Origin: Bacteroidota bacterium
Lineage (GTDB): Bacteria; Bacteroidota; Bacteroidia; Flavobacteriales; Flavobacteriaceae
Assembly (NCBI GenBank): GCA_027619415.1
Contig: JAQCFO010000013.1
Span: forward strand, 1 to 47,673
Length of the DNA stretch: 47,673 nt
Direction of reading: 5' to 3'
Each line of letters opens with the position of its first letter. Position 1 is the first letter of the stretch. The notes beneath the pieces were generated by a model. That model did not search any database. It was not told the origin of the DNA and worked only from the letters and a program-made list of their open reading frames with translations. This document shows, piece after piece, positions 38,744 through 47,641 of the stretch. A program made the translations under genes and the position numbers.

Positions 38744-40660
38744 ATGAGTAAAATAATTGGAATTGATTTAGGAACTACTAATTCTTGTGTTTCTGTAATG
38801 GAAGGTAATGAGCCTGTAGTAATCCCAAACGCAGAAGGAAAAAGAACAACTCCATCTGTTATTGCCTTTGTTGAAGGTGGTGAAATTAAAGTTGGTGACC
38901 CAGCAAAAAGACAAGCTGTAACTAATCCTACTAAGACTATTGCGTCAATCAAAAGGTTTATGGGTAGTAAATATAGTGAGTCTAAAAAAGATGCAGATAG
39001 ATCTGCTTTTAAAGTAGTTAAAGGAGATAATGATACTGCTAGAGTAGATATTGACGGAAGGTTATATACTCCACAAGAATTATCTGCTATGATTCTTCAA
39101 AAAATGAAGAAAACAGCTGAAGATTATTTAGGGCATCCTGTTACTGAAGCAGTTGTAACAGTCCCAGCATACTTTAATGACGCTCAAAGACAAGCTACTA
39201 AAGAAGCTGGTGAGATTGCAGGACTTAAAGTTCAAAGAATTATAAATGAACCTACCGCTGCTGCTTTAGCTTATGGCTTAGATAAAGGTGGAAAAGATCA
39301 AAAAATTGCTGTTTACGATTTAGGTGGTGGAACATTTGACATCTCTATATTAGAGCTGGGTGATGGTGTATTTGAAGTTCTTTCTACTAATGGAGATACT
39401 AGGCTAGGAGGGGATGATTTTGATGAAGAAATTATTAAATTTTTAGCTGATGATTTTAAAAAGAAAGAAGATATAGATTTACGCAAAGATCCAATGGCTT
39501 TACAAAGGCTTAAAGAAGCTGCAGAAAAAGCAAAAATCGAACTTTCTTCATCTACACAAACAGAAATTAATTTACCATATATAACAGCTACTTCATCTGG
39601 ACCAAAACATCTAGTAGTTTCTTTAACTAGATCTAAGTTTGAACAACTTTCAAGTGATTTAGTAAAAAGATCAATGGAGCCTGTAAAAAAAGCAATTAAA
39701 GATGCTGGCTTAAGTATTAAAGAAATTGATGAAGTTATTTTAGTGGGTGGTTCTACAAGAATTCCTATTATTCAAGATCAGGTTGAAAAGTTTTTTGGTA
39801 AAAAACCTTCAAAAGGAGTTAATCCTGATGAGGTTGTTGCAATTGGAGCAGCAATTCAAGGAGGAGTGCTTTCGGGTGATGTGAAAGATGTCTTATTACT
39901 AGATGTTACTCCATTGTCTTTAGGTATTGAAACTATGGGTAGTGTGATGACAAAATTGATTGATTCTAACACCACTATTCCTACAAAAAAATCTCAAGTA
40001 TTTTCTACAGCTGCTGACAATCAACCTTCGGTTGAAATTCATGTGCTTCAGGGTGAAAGACCTATGGCGAAAGATAATAATACAATTGGAAGATTTCATT
40101 TGGATGGTATTCCGCCATCTCCAAGGGGAACACCTCAAATTGAAGTTACTTTTGATATCGATGCAAATGGATTGATTCATGTTACAGCTGCTGATAAGGC
40201 TACTGGAAAAACTCAAGACATCAGAATAGAAGCTTCTTCAGGTTTGACTGAAGAGGAAATCGAAAAGATGAAGAAAGAAGCTGAAGTAAATGCTGAGTCA
40301 GATAAAAAAGTTAAAGAAGAAGTAGATACGCTAAACAGTGCTGATGCTATGGTTTTTCAAACTGAAAGTCAATTGAAAGAGTTTGGAGAAAAACTTTCAG
40401 ATGATAAGAAAAAAGCAATAGAGGAATCACTTGATGTATTGAAAAAAGCAATTGAATCTAAAGATGTTGAAAGTGTTAAAACAGCACTTGAAGGAATTAA
40501 TGAAGCTTGGAAAAATGCATCTGAAGAACTTTATAAAGCACAAGCTGAAGCTCAACAAGCTGGTGGTTCTGCAGATCCTCAATCTGACAATTCTAATTCA
40601 TCTGATACGAAAGATGATTCAGATGATGTTCAAGATGTTGATTTTGAAGAGGTTAAGTAA
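38744..40660 (+). CDS. dnaK: Molecular chaperone DnaK (Hsp70)
   Basis: DnaK binds and releases unfolded peptides in an ATP cycle driven by DnaJ and GrpE. The 638-residue protein has the Hsp70 signatures [12 protein letters not shown] at the N-terminus, [18 protein letters not shown] and [14 protein letters not shown], the linker [15 protein letters not shown], a substrate-binding domain, and a helical lid. The C-terminal tail is polar and acidic ([12 protein letters not shown]), as expected. I chose ATG at 38744 (MSKIIG); an in-frame TTG at 38726 adds six unconserved residues. grpE and dnaJ are not adjacent. A sigma-54-like element and a palindrome precede it, and a terminator follows. Confidence 0.98.
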   Translation: MSKIIGIDLGTTNSCVSVMEGNEPVVIPNAEGKRTTPSVIAFVEGGEIKVGDPAKRQAVTNPTKTIASIKRFMGSKYSESKKDADRSAFKVVKGDNDTARVDIDGRLYTPQELSAMILQKMKKTAEDYLGHPVTEAVVTVPAYFNDAQRQATKEAGEIAGLKVQRIINEPTAAALAYGLDKGGKDQKIAVYDLGGGTFDISILELGDGVFEVLSTNGDTRLGGDDFDEEIIKFLADDFKKKEDIDLRKDPMALQRLKEAAEKAKIELSSSTQTEINLPYITATSSGPKHLVVSLTRSKFEQLSSDLVKRSMEPVKKAIKDAGLSIKEIDEVILVGGSTRIPIIQDQVEKFFGKKPSKGVNPDEVVAIGAAIQGGVLSGDVKDVLLLDVTPLSLGIETMGSVMTKLIDSNTTIPTKKSQVFSTAADNQPSVEIHVLQGERPMAKDNNTIGRFHLDGIPPSPRGTPQIEVTFDIDANGLIHVTAADKATGKTQDIRIEASSGLTEEEIEKMKKEAEVNAESDKKVKEEVDTLNSADAMVFQTESQLKEFGEKLSDDKKKAIEESLDVLKKAIESKDVESVKTALEGINEAWKNASEELYKAQAEAQQAGGSADPQSDNSNSSDTKDDSDDVQDVDFEEVK

Positions 40661-40678
40661 TTTATAATCGTTTTTAAT

Positions 40679-40714
40679 AAAAAAACGTATCAATATATTT
40701 GATGCGTTTTTTTT
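40679..40714 (+). terminator. Intrinsic terminator after dnaK
   Basis: AAAAAAACGTATCAA (40679-40693) pairs with TTGATGCGTTTTTTT (40699-40713) through 15 pairs including one U-G wobble, around a 5-base loop, and ends in a T-run. It should separate dnaK from the thioesterase gene that starts at 40733. Confidence 0.88.
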
Positions 40715-40732
40715 GTTTTATACATTTAGAAG

Positions 40733-41152
40733 ATGGAAAAAGAAGAAATTTTAAAAAGAATAAATTCTGCAAATAAAAGTACTTTGATGGAGACTCTTGA
40801 AATGAATTTTATTGATGTTGGAGAAGATTATTTAATTGCAAAAATGCCAGTAAATTCAAGAGTTTATCAACCTGACGGAGTTTTACATGGAGGAGCTACA
40901 GTAGCACTTGCAGAATCTGTTGGAAGTGCAGCTTCTTACATGTCTGTAGATCATAAGACTCAAATGGTGAGAGGAATTATTATTTCTGCTAATCATTTAA
41001 AGTCAGTTAATGAAGGTTTTGTTTATGCTAAAGCAACACCGATTCATAAGGGAAGAACAACTCAATTATGGGAAATTAAAATTACAGATGATAACGATAA
41101 TTTAATTTCTCATTGTAAACTTTCTACCATGATATTAAAAAGAAAAATGTAA
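40733..41152 (+). CDS. PaaI/YbdB-type hotdog thioesterase
   Basis: A 139-residue hotdog-fold acyl-CoA thioesterase. The active-site signature is PDGVLHGGATVALAESVGS (about 45-63), in which Glu serves as the catalytic acid. This arrangement is shared by PaaI, EntH/YbdB and the DHNA-CoA thioesterases of menaquinone synthesis. A role in menaquinone synthesis is possible for a Bacteroidetes member, but no men gene is nearby to support it. It is separated from dnaK by a terminator. The CPBP protease gene starts three bases after its stop. Confidence 0.87.
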   Translation: MEKEEILKRINSANKSTLMETLEMNFIDVGEDYLIAKMPVNSRVYQPDGVLHGGATVALAESVGSAASYMSVDHKTQMVRGIIISANHLKSVNEGFVYAKATPIHKGRTTQLWEIKITDDNDNLISHCKLSTMILKRKM

Positions 41153-41155
41153 ATC

Positions 41156-42070
41156 ATGTATGTAGAAAATGCATTAAAAGTTAAAAATAATCTTTGGAGA
41201 TATGCTCTAGGTATTTTTATGATTTTTATATTCACTCAATTAGGATCAATTCCCTTTATTGCTGCAATTTTTCAAAAAGGAGGGTTGGAGGGTGCGGTAA
41301 AACTAAGTCCCTCAAATATGATGAATATATTAGAGAATAGTAATCTTACATTTTTCTATACTTTATTTACTTTTTTTATTGGTTTTATAGGGTTTTTAAT
41401 TGTTTTAAAATATCTTCATAATCAATCCTTTAATTCTATTACTACTTCAAGAAAAACTATAGATTTTAACAGAGTTTTTACAGCCTTCGTAAGTATTTCT
41501 TTAATTCTTGTTTTAAACGTTTTATTTTCGGTTTACTTAAGTCCTGAAGAATATGTTGTTCAGTTTAATTTCGATGAGTTTTTAATTTTAGCTTTAATTG
41601 CAATTTTATTTATTCCTATTCAAACAAGTTTAGAAGAATATATATTTAGAGGTTATATAATGCAAGGTCTTGGAGTGTTTTTTAAAAACAAGTGGTTCCC
41701 TTTAATATTTACTTCACTTAGTTTTGGATTGTTGCATTTAGCTAATCCTGAAATTGATAAAATAGGTAACATAATTATAATTCATTACGTAGTGACTGGA
41801 TTGTTTTTAGGAATTATTACCCTTATGGATGATGGGATGGAACTTGCATTAGGTTTTCATGCAGGTAATAATCTGTTAATATCATTACTTGTTACTGCTG
41901 ACTGGACCGTATTTCAAACTAGTTCAATTTTTAAATATATAGGAGAACCTGATGTGATTAATGAAACATTTTTTTCTCTATTAATTATTTATCCTCTTTT
42001 ATTATTTTATTTTTCTAAAAAATATAAGTGGTCTAATTGGCGTGAAAAATTATTTGGAAAAATAAATTAA
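41156..42070 (+). CDS. CPBP family intramembrane metalloprotease (Abi/CAAX-like)
   Basis: A 304-residue polytopic membrane protein with about eight hydrophobic segments. The three metal-site motifs of the CPBP (Rce1-like) family are present: Glu160-Glu161 with Arg165 in EEYIFR, His194 in FGLLHL, and His235 with Asn239 in HAGNN. Members act as intramembrane proteases or as self-immunity and sorting factors. No bacteriocin gene is adjacent, so a housekeeping membrane-protein processing role is more likely. It probably shares a transcript with the thioesterase gene. Confidence 0.9.
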   Translation: MYVENALKVKNNLWRYALGIFMIFIFTQLGSIPFIAAIFQKGGLEGAVKLSPSNMMNILENSNLTFFYTLFTFFIGFIGFLIVLKYLHNQSFNSITTSRKTIDFNRVFTAFVSISLILVLNVLFSVYLSPEEYVVQFNFDEFLILALIAILFIPIQTSLEEYIFRGYIMQGLGVFFKNKWFPLIFTSLSFGLLHLANPEIDKIGNIIIIHYVVTGLFLGIITLMDDGMELALGFHAGNNLLISLLVTADWTVFQTSSIFKYIGEPDVINETFFSLLIIYPLLLFYFSKKYKWSNWREKLFGKIN

Positions 42071-42119
42071 ATTTTTATGCGTTTTTTAACATATTGATTT
42101 ATTTTTTATTTAGATATTG

Positions 42120-42140
42120 CAACAACAACAACAACAACAA
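42120..42140 (+). repeat. (CAA)7 trinucleotide tract
   Basis: Seven perfect CAA units end six bases before the ATG at 42147. The reading frame is open through the tract from a TTG at 42117, but the conserved protein starts at the ATG. The tract would be an unstructured leader and could vary in length by slippage. Confidence 0.9.
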
Positions 42141-42146
42141 AGAATT

Positions 42147-42326
42147 ATGAAATTAAATAAAAATGGCATTTTTGGAATTGCTTCCTTTGTTTTAACACTG
42201 CTAGGGATTGCTTTAGTTTTATTAGGTGTAATTAAGTATCAAGATTATGCGATTGGATTTTGTGTCGTAGGAACTGGTTTTATTGCAATAGGTTGGGCTT
42301 TTAATGCTTTAAAAGGAAGGATTTAG
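42147..42326 (+). CDS. CAL67264-type small membrane protein
   Basis: A 59-residue protein with two hydrophobic segments (about 10-26 and 33-50) and a short basic C-terminus, NALKGRI. The pattern [11 protein letters not shown], then [20 protein letters not shown], then AFNALKGR resembles the CAL67264 family of small flavobacterial membrane proteins of unknown function. I chose ATG at 42147; beginning at the TTG at 42117 would add a polyglutamine run from the CAA repeat. Its last four bases overlap the end of the convergent fumC. Confidence 0.75.
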   Translation: MKLNKNGIFGIASFVLTLLGIALVLLGVIKYQDYAIGFCVVGTGFIAIGWAFNALKGRI

Positions 42327-43720
42327 TTGTTTCCTATCATATTTTTTACATCTACCCATTTATCGAATTCTTCAGAACTAGCATAACCTAATTCTAATGT
42401 AGCTTCCTTTAAAGTTATCCCATTTTTATGAGCTAAATTTGCAATTTCAGCAGATTTATAATAACCTATTTTACTGTTTAGTGCTGTAACCAGCATAAGA
42501 GAGTTATTAACTAGTTCTTCAATACGTTTAGTATTAGGCTTAATTCCTTTAACACAATTATTATTAAAACTGTTAACACTATCAGAAATTAAGGTAGCAG
42601 ACTCAATTACATTAGCAGCCATAAGCGGCTTATATACATTTAATTCATAATGGCCTTGCATGCCACCGATTGTAACAGAAACATCATTTCCTATTACCTG
42701 AGCACATACCATAGAAATAGCTTCACATTGTGTTGGATTTACTTTTCCAGGCATTATTGAACTACCAGGTTCATTTGACGGAATTGAAATTTCACCAATT
42801 CCAGACCTTGGACCACTAGACATCATTCTAATATCGTTAGCTATTTTGTTTAAAGAATTAGCGATAAGCTTTAATGCTCCATGAGATTCTACCAAAGCAT
42901 CGTGCGCAGCAATCGATTCAAATTTATTTTTTGCAGAAATAAAATCAATACCTGTAAATTTTGAAATCAATTTAGCAGATAACATAGAATATCCTTTAGG
43001 AGTATTAATACCTGTTCCAACAGCTGTAGCGCCTAATGCTAGCTCTGACAAATGTATTAAAGAATGCTTTAAAGAATCTAATCCATGTTCAACTTGAGAA
43101 CTGTATCCAGAAAATTCTTGTCCAAGAGTGATAGGAGTAGCATCCATTAAATGAGTTCTACCTATCTTAATAATATTTTTAAAGTCTGATGATTTATTTA
43201 CTAAAGTTTCTTTAAGGTCTTCAAGACTTGGAATTGTATGCTCTATAAGCTTTTTATATATAGCAATGTGCATAGCGGTAGGGAAGGTATCGTTAGAGGA
43301 TTGAGACATGTTAACATCATCATTCGGGTTTAATGATTTATCATTTTCATCGCCTAGTTTATTTCCTTGTAATATATGTCCCCTATTAGAAATAACTTCA
43401 TTTATATTCATATTAGTTTGAGTTCCTGATCCAGTTTGCCAAATAACTAACGGAAATTGATTATCATGTTTTCCTTCTAGTATTTCATCACAAACTTTTG
43501 AAATTAAATCTCTTTTTTTAATATCTAAAACTCCTAACTCATGATTTGTATAAGCTGCTGCTTTTTTTAAGTAGGCAAATCCGTATATGATTTCAATTGG
43601 CATTGAGCCGGATTGACCGATTTTAAAATTATTAATTGATCTTTGAGTTTGTGCCCCCCATAAAGCTTCATTAGCAACATTAACTTTTCCAATTGTGTCT
43701 TTTTCAATTCTATAATCCAT
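42323..43720 (-). CDS. fumC: Class II fumarate hydratase
   Basis: FumC interconverts fumarate and malate in the TCA cycle without an iron-sulfur cluster. The 465-residue protein has the motifs [12 protein letters not shown] near the start, [35 protein letters not shown], and the fumarase/aspartase signature [15 protein letters not shown] with the mobile catalytic-loop serine. The length matches class II fumarases. Divergently transcribed from the small membrane ORF at 43841. Confidence 0.97.
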   Translation of the reverse strand: MDYRIEKDTIGKVNVANEALWGAQTQRSINNFKIGQSGSMPIEIIYGFAYLKKAAAYTNHELGVLDIKKRDLISKVCDEILEGKHDNQFPLVIWQTGSGTQTNMNINEVISNRGHILQGNKLGDENDKSLNPNDDVNMSQSSNDTFPTAMHIAIYKKLIEHTIPSLEDLKETLVNKSSDFKNIIKIGRTHLMDATPITLGQEFSGYSSQVEHGLDSLKHSLIHLSELALGATAVGTGINTPKGYSMLSAKLISKFTGIDFISAKNKFESIAAHDALVESHGALKLIANSLNKIANDIRMMSSGPRSGIGEISIPSNEPGSSIMPGKVNPTQCEAISMVCAQVIGNDVSVTIGGMQGHYELNVYKPLMAANVIESATLISDSVNSFNNNCVKGIKPNTKRIEELVNNSLMLVTALNSKIGYYKSAEIANLAHKNGITLKEATLELGYASSEEFDKWVDVKNMIGNN

Positions 43721-43737
43721 AATTTTTAATTATTCTA

Positions 43738-43745
43738 CAAATTTA
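43738..43745 (-). promoter_or_regulatory. Candidate fumC promoter -7 element
   Basis: The reverse strand reads TAAATTTG, matching TAnnTTTG, 17 bases before the fumC start. No -33 TTG at standard spacing. Confidence 0.35.
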
Positions 43746-43815
43746 CTACAAAACGTTTAGATATTAATTTTAATATGATTTGTTAAAAATAATTTCATCG
43801 GATCATATCTTTATT

Positions 43816-43823
43816 TATATTTG
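43816..43823 (+). promoter_or_regulatory. Candidate promoter -7 element for the small membrane ORF
   Basis: TATATTTG matches TAnnTTTG and ends 17 bases before the ATG at 43841, giving a leader of roughly 10-12 bases. It supports the small ORF as a real transcribed gene. Confidence 0.4.
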
Positions 43824-43840
43824 TAAACCAATTAAAATTT

Positions 43841-44005
43841 ATGTTCGAATTCGATCAATATTTAGGGTTTATTCTGTTTTTGTCAGTTTTTACAATGGGT
43901 TTTTGGCTTCTTATTCTTTTATTAACCTTTATTGTGCCATATTGGGTAGGAGGATCTTTACTGGAACGACTAAAAGAGTTAAGAGATAAAAAGCTAAAAA
44001 AATAG
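43841..44005 (+). CDS. Small membrane protein of unknown function (54 aa)
   Basis: A 54-residue ORF from ATG to TAG. It starts MFEFDQYLGFILF, has one long or two short hydrophobic segments (about 8-35), then VPYWVGGSLLERLKELRDKK, a charged amphipathic tail. The layout (short N-terminus, membrane segment, basic cytoplasmic tail) is that of a real small membrane protein. A TAnnTTTG element lies just upstream, and its stop is one base from the end of the convergent outer-membrane gene. A 69-codon ORF in another frame at 43780-43989 looks random by comparison. I do not recognise a family. Confidence 0.65.
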   Translation: MFEFDQYLGFILFLSVFTMGFWLLILLLTFIVPYWVGGSLLERLKELRDKKLKK

Positions 44006-44006
44006 T

Positions 44007-46442
44007 TTAACCACCGAATCCTTCTTGATCATAGTCTTGATAATCATTAGGCGCTGCCTTTTTCTTCTTCTGATTAAATCTATATATAAGGTTTAATTCT
44101 AAACTTCTTCCACCTCTCCAATTACTTTCACTATAATTTCTGTAAGTTTCATTAAAAGATTCAATTTTCCATTTTTGAGTCTCAAAAATATCATTAACCT
44201 TAAAGGTTAGTGTTATTTTTTCATTAAATAGATCTTTACTGAATGCAGTATTTGTAGAAATAGAAGCTTTTATTTGAGAAACTGCAGTTTTTTGAGGAGC
44301 TCTATATCTAAAACTTGTTTGCCAATCAATACTTGAAAATAAGTTTAAATAATTGTTTATTCCACCCGACAATGATAAGTTTTTAGAATCATATACTATC
44401 CCCTTGTATTCACCTATAGTTTCTGATTCATAGAAATTAATATTCCCTCTCAATCGCCAATTTTTAGACTGACTGAAGTTTGCGCTAAATTCAACACCTA
44501 TTTGTTTATTACCTGATAAGTTAATAGGTGTTCTTCTTAATACAGGAACTAATACATCGTTTACAAGAACAGAATCTCCTGTGTTTTCACTAATAAAAGT
44601 AAACTCTCCAGTTGATTTTCTATAATAAATTGACCCATTTAAGGTTAATTTATCATATCTCTTTAAATAACCTACATCTATTCCATTAGAATAAGTAGGA
44701 TTTATGTTTGGATTACCTTGAAAAATATTAGTTGCACTTGATCTAGAAGGAAAAGGGTTAATGAAATAAGATCTAGCTCTTCTTATTCTTCGATTGTAAC
44801 CAAAAGTTATTGTCTCATTTTCCTTAATTTCATAGGCTAAATTAAGAGTGGGAAATAAGTCATTATATTTTTTTAAGTTATTTGTATTGTTTGATAATTG
44901 CTTAACAGTAGTTTTTGATTCTTCATATCTTAAACCTAATAAATATGAGAATTTATTTTTTTTATTACCATATTGAGTATAAAAAGCATTAACTTTTTCA
45001 TTATATAGTAGAGTATTACTAAGATTTACATCGTTTATAAAATCACCATTTAAGCTTTCATTTTCAACCAAGTAATCAATATCTTGATATTGATTACTTC
45101 TTCTAAATCCAAGTTCGAATTGTCCATCTTTATTTATAGGTAATACATAATCTATTTTAAATAGTTCGCTTTCTTGGATTTCATCTGTAGCTACCTTTTC
45201 ACTTAAGTATTTTGTGTAAACTGGTTTTAATTGAGAATTTGAAATAAATCCCCTTTCATTTTCTGAAGATTTTTCATTTTGATAGTCTATAGTTAATACA
45301 TGTCCTTCAGAATTAAATTCATGTGTTAGATTTAGTGAGAATTCATTTGTATCATCTGTTTCTATTTCATTTTCTAACCTTTCAGAAAGTTTTGTTGTAC
45401 CATTAAAATTTTGATCAACGTTATTTGTGGTATTCGTCCCTCCATCACTTTTTCTTAAAACGTATGAAGCAACAAAACTAGTTTTATCTGAAACAAAATA
45501 TTCAACTCCTGTATTTAAGTAATTTGAGTTTCTTTCTGATTGTCTATCTCCATTTTCATATATAAAATTATTAACTGCAGGAGGTTCAGTATAGTACTCT
45601 GTTTCATTTAAAAAATTACCATCAGTGGCTCTTGTATTATATCCAATATTATTAAAAAAATTTATTTTTTTTGTTCTAAAGTTTACATTAGTTGAAGCGC
45701 CATATCTTTTGGGATCCCCGCTATTTAAAGATAAAGAACCGTTTACACCTGTCAATTTACTTCTTTTTAACACAATATTAATAATACCTGCTGTGCCTTC
45801 TGCATTGTATCTAGCTGATGGAGAGGTAATAACTTCAACTTTTTCAACACTTTCTGATGGAAATTGTTTTAACGCTTCGTTACTGCTTATTCCAACAAGT
45901 CCTGATGGTTTACCGTTTATAAGAATTCTTACGCTCTCATTACCACGCAAAGAGACGTTACCTTCAATATCAACTTCAATTGATGGAAGATTATCTAAAA
46001 CATCACTAACGCTACTTCCCTTAAGAGTTAAATCTTTTCCAATATTATAAACAGTTTTATCTAATTTAATTTCAATTTCTGTTTTCTCACCAATTAACTC
46101 TACTTCATCTAAAACATTTTCATCGATAGATAATTCTATTGTACCAAAATCTAATGAATTGGAAACATTTATATTTTTAATTAATTTATGTTTAAACGAA
46201 ATGTATTCAATTTTAATATTATAAACTCCTTTGGAAACTTCAAGATTAAACTTACCTTCTAAATCAGTAATACCACCATATAAAATTTCAGTGTTTTTTG
46301 AGTTTGATATACTTACTGTAGCATATTCTAAAGGAATATTAGATTCTGAGTCAATTATAATTCCTGAAACAGTCATAGTGTTTTGCTGAGAATTTACAAT
46401 TGATGATATAAGCGTAACAAGTAAAAATAAAAATTTTTTCAT
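44007..46442 (-). CDS. Outer-membrane beta-barrel receptor-like protein with carboxypeptidase-regulatory domain
   Basis: An 811-residue outer-membrane protein with a signal peptide (about 1-18, ending at NSQQ). A carboxypeptidase-D-like regulatory domain follows (about 20-105, with SGIIIDSESNIPLEYATVSI and GKFNLEVSKGVYNI), then a TonB-receptor plug-like domain (about 120-225, DVLDNLPSIEVDIEGNVSLRG). The rest is a long beta-barrel ending in aromatic-rich strands and an acidic glycine tail. It fits the outer-membrane beta-barrel family 3 of Bacteroidetes, related to TonB-dependent receptors. No SusD partner is adjacent, so a glycan-uptake role is not supported and the substrate is unknown. Confidence 0.9.
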   Translation of the reverse strand: MKKFLFLLVTLISSIVNSQQNTMTVSGIIIDSESNIPLEYATVSISNSKNTEILYGGITDLEGKFNLEVSKGVYNIKIEYISFKHKLIKNINVSNSLDFGTIELSIDENVLDEVELIGEKTEIEIKLDKTVYNIGKDLTLKGSSVSDVLDNLPSIEVDIEGNVSLRGNESVRILINGKPSGLVGISSNEALKQFPSESVEKVEVITSPSARYNAEGTAGIINIVLKRSKLTGVNGSLSLNSGDPKRYGASTNVNFRTKKINFFNNIGYNTRATDGNFLNETEYYTEPPAVNNFIYENGDRQSERNSNYLNTGVEYFVSDKTSFVASYVLRKSDGGTNTTNNVDQNFNGTTKLSERLENEIETDDTNEFSLNLTHEFNSEGHVLTIDYQNEKSSENERGFISNSQLKPVYTKYLSEKVATDEIQESELFKIDYVLPINKDGQFELGFRRSNQYQDIDYLVENESLNGDFINDVNLSNTLLYNEKVNAFYTQYGNKKNKFSYLLGLRYEESKTTVKQLSNNTNNLKKYNDLFPTLNLAYEIKENETITFGYNRRIRRARSYFINPFPSRSSATNIFQGNPNINPTYSNGIDVGYLKRYDKLTLNGSIYYRKSTGEFTFISENTGDSVLVNDVLVPVLRRTPINLSGNKQIGVEFSANFSQSKNWRLRGNINFYESETIGEYKGIVYDSKNLSLSGGINNYLNLFSSIDWQTSFRYRAPQKTAVSQIKASISTNTAFSKDLFNEKITLTFKVNDIFETQKWKIESFNETYRNYSESNWRGGRSLELNLIYRFNQKKKKAAPNDYQDYDQEGFGG

Positions 46443-46479
46443 TTAAGTTGATTTTGTATTATAATCTAGAATTTATTAT

Positions 46480-46497
46480 ATCAATCAGACAATTGAT
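46480..46497. promoter_or_regulatory. Palindrome ATCAAT-N6-ATTGAT upstream of the outer-membrane gene
   Basis: Perfect 6-base inverted arms around CAGACA, about 40 bases before the start of the receptor-like gene and 40 bases after the prfB stop. It could be an operator. The spacer has no TAnnTTTG motif on that strand and no clear terminator for prfB. Confidence 0.3.
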
Positions 46498-46538
46498 TCT
46501 TGTAAAGGTTTAGTTTAACTTTAAATAAAAAAGATGTA

Positions 46539-47619
46539 TTAGTTGATCATTAAAAAAGCTTTTAAAAAAGGGTTTAAACCGCCATTTAAAACTTCATCAA
46601 TATTATTTGTTTCATGTCCAGTTCTTACATCTTTAATCAGCTTGTAAGGGTGAAGTACGTAATTTCTTATTTGTGATCCCCATTCAATTTTCATTTTATT
46701 CGATTCAATTTTTTCTCTTTCAATCATTTTTTCTTTTAATTGAATTTCATACAATTGAGACTTAAGTAATTTTAGAGCTTTTTCTTTATTTTCTAATTGA
46801 GATCTAGTTTCTGAATTTTCAATTACAATACCTGAAGGGCCATGTCTTAATCTTACTGCAGTCTCAACTTTGTTAACGTTTTGTCCTCCAGCTCCACTAG
46901 AGCGCATGGTTTCCCATGAAATATCAGATGGGTTAATGTTTATTTCAATTGTATCGTCTACTAGAGGATAAGCATACACAGATGCAAAAGAGGTGTGTCT
47001 TTTTGCGTTACTATCAAAAGGAGAAATCCTAACTAACCTATGAACTCCATTTTCTCCTTTCAACCAACCAAAACCATACTCGCCATCAATCTCTAGTGTG
47101 ACAGATTTTATCCCGGTTACATCTCCTTGTTGAAAATCTAATTCCTTTAATTTGTAATTATTTTTTTCAGCCCACATTATATACATTCTCATTAGCATAT
47201 AAGCCCAATCACAACTTTCTGTTCCACCAGCTCCTGCAGTAATTTGAATAACTACACTCATTTCATCTCCTTCGTTTGATAGCATATTTTTGAACTCAAT
47301 TTTCTCTATGTGTTCTGTACATAAAATAAAATGGGAATTAAGCTCTTCTTCAGACGTTTCACCTTCTTTGAAATATTCAAAAAGAACTTCTAAATCTTCA
47401 GTTAAAGATTTTGCTTTTTCATAGTCTTTAACCCATTGTTTAAGAGACTGAAGCTCTTTCATTATAATTTGAGCTTTTTTAGATTCGTTCCAAAAGTTGG
47501 GATCTAAGATGATTTCTTCTTTGTTGGAAATTTCAATGTATTTTGATTCTACGTCAAAGATATCTCCTTAACGCATTTGTACGTTCAAGGAGGTTTTTAA
47601 TTTGATCAATGGTAATCAT
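46539..47619 (-). CDS. prfB: Peptide chain release factor 2, with programmed +1 frameshift
   Basis: RF2 releases peptides at UGA and UAA stops. The main 307-codon ORF starts too late. Upstream, ATG at 47619 opens a 21-codon leader ending CTT TGA C (TGA at 47556-47554), the classic autoregulatory +1 slip site, with AGGAG just before it. Slipping by one base joins the leader to 31 codons preceding the Met at 47462, giving 359 residues. The domain shows the stop-recognition SPF in RISPFDSNAKRHTSF and the catalytic GAGGQNVNK. Low RF2 favours the slip and so more RF2. The GGQ glutamine is the PrmC target. Confidence 0.97.
47554..47568 (-). promoter_or_regulatory. prfB recoding site: internal Shine-Dalgarno plus CTTTGAC
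   Basis: On the reverse strand AGGAG (47568-47564) is followed by ATAT and the slippery CTT TGA, with C as the next base. This is the standard RF2 +1 frameshift cassette. Here the Shine-Dalgarno acts inside the gene to drive slippage, not to start translation. Confidence 0.95.
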
Positions 47620-47633
47620 CCAATTAATTTTTT

Positions 47634-47641
47634 CAAAAATA
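47634..47641 (-). promoter_or_regulatory. Candidate prfB promoter -7 element
   Basis: The reverse strand reads TATTTTTG, matching TAnnTTTG, 14 bases before the prfB leader start codon at 47619. The region where the -33 element should lie has no clear TTG. Confidence 0.4.

Noticed and set aside
39920-40216. Reverse-strand ORF within dnaK
   Set aside because: It lies wholly inside a highly conserved gene, has no upstream signals and looks like a frame shadow. The same holds for the other ORFs inside leuC, leuA, lpdA, xerD, ribD and the receptor gene.
41156-42070. Bacteriocin immunity or phage-defence role for the CPBP protein
   Set aside because: No bacteriocin, toxin or defence gene is adjacent, and the neighbours are housekeeping genes.
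43780-43989. 69-codon ORF in the fumC-receptor spacer
   Set aside because: Its composition is poor for a protein and it overlaps the better 54-codon ORF in another frame.
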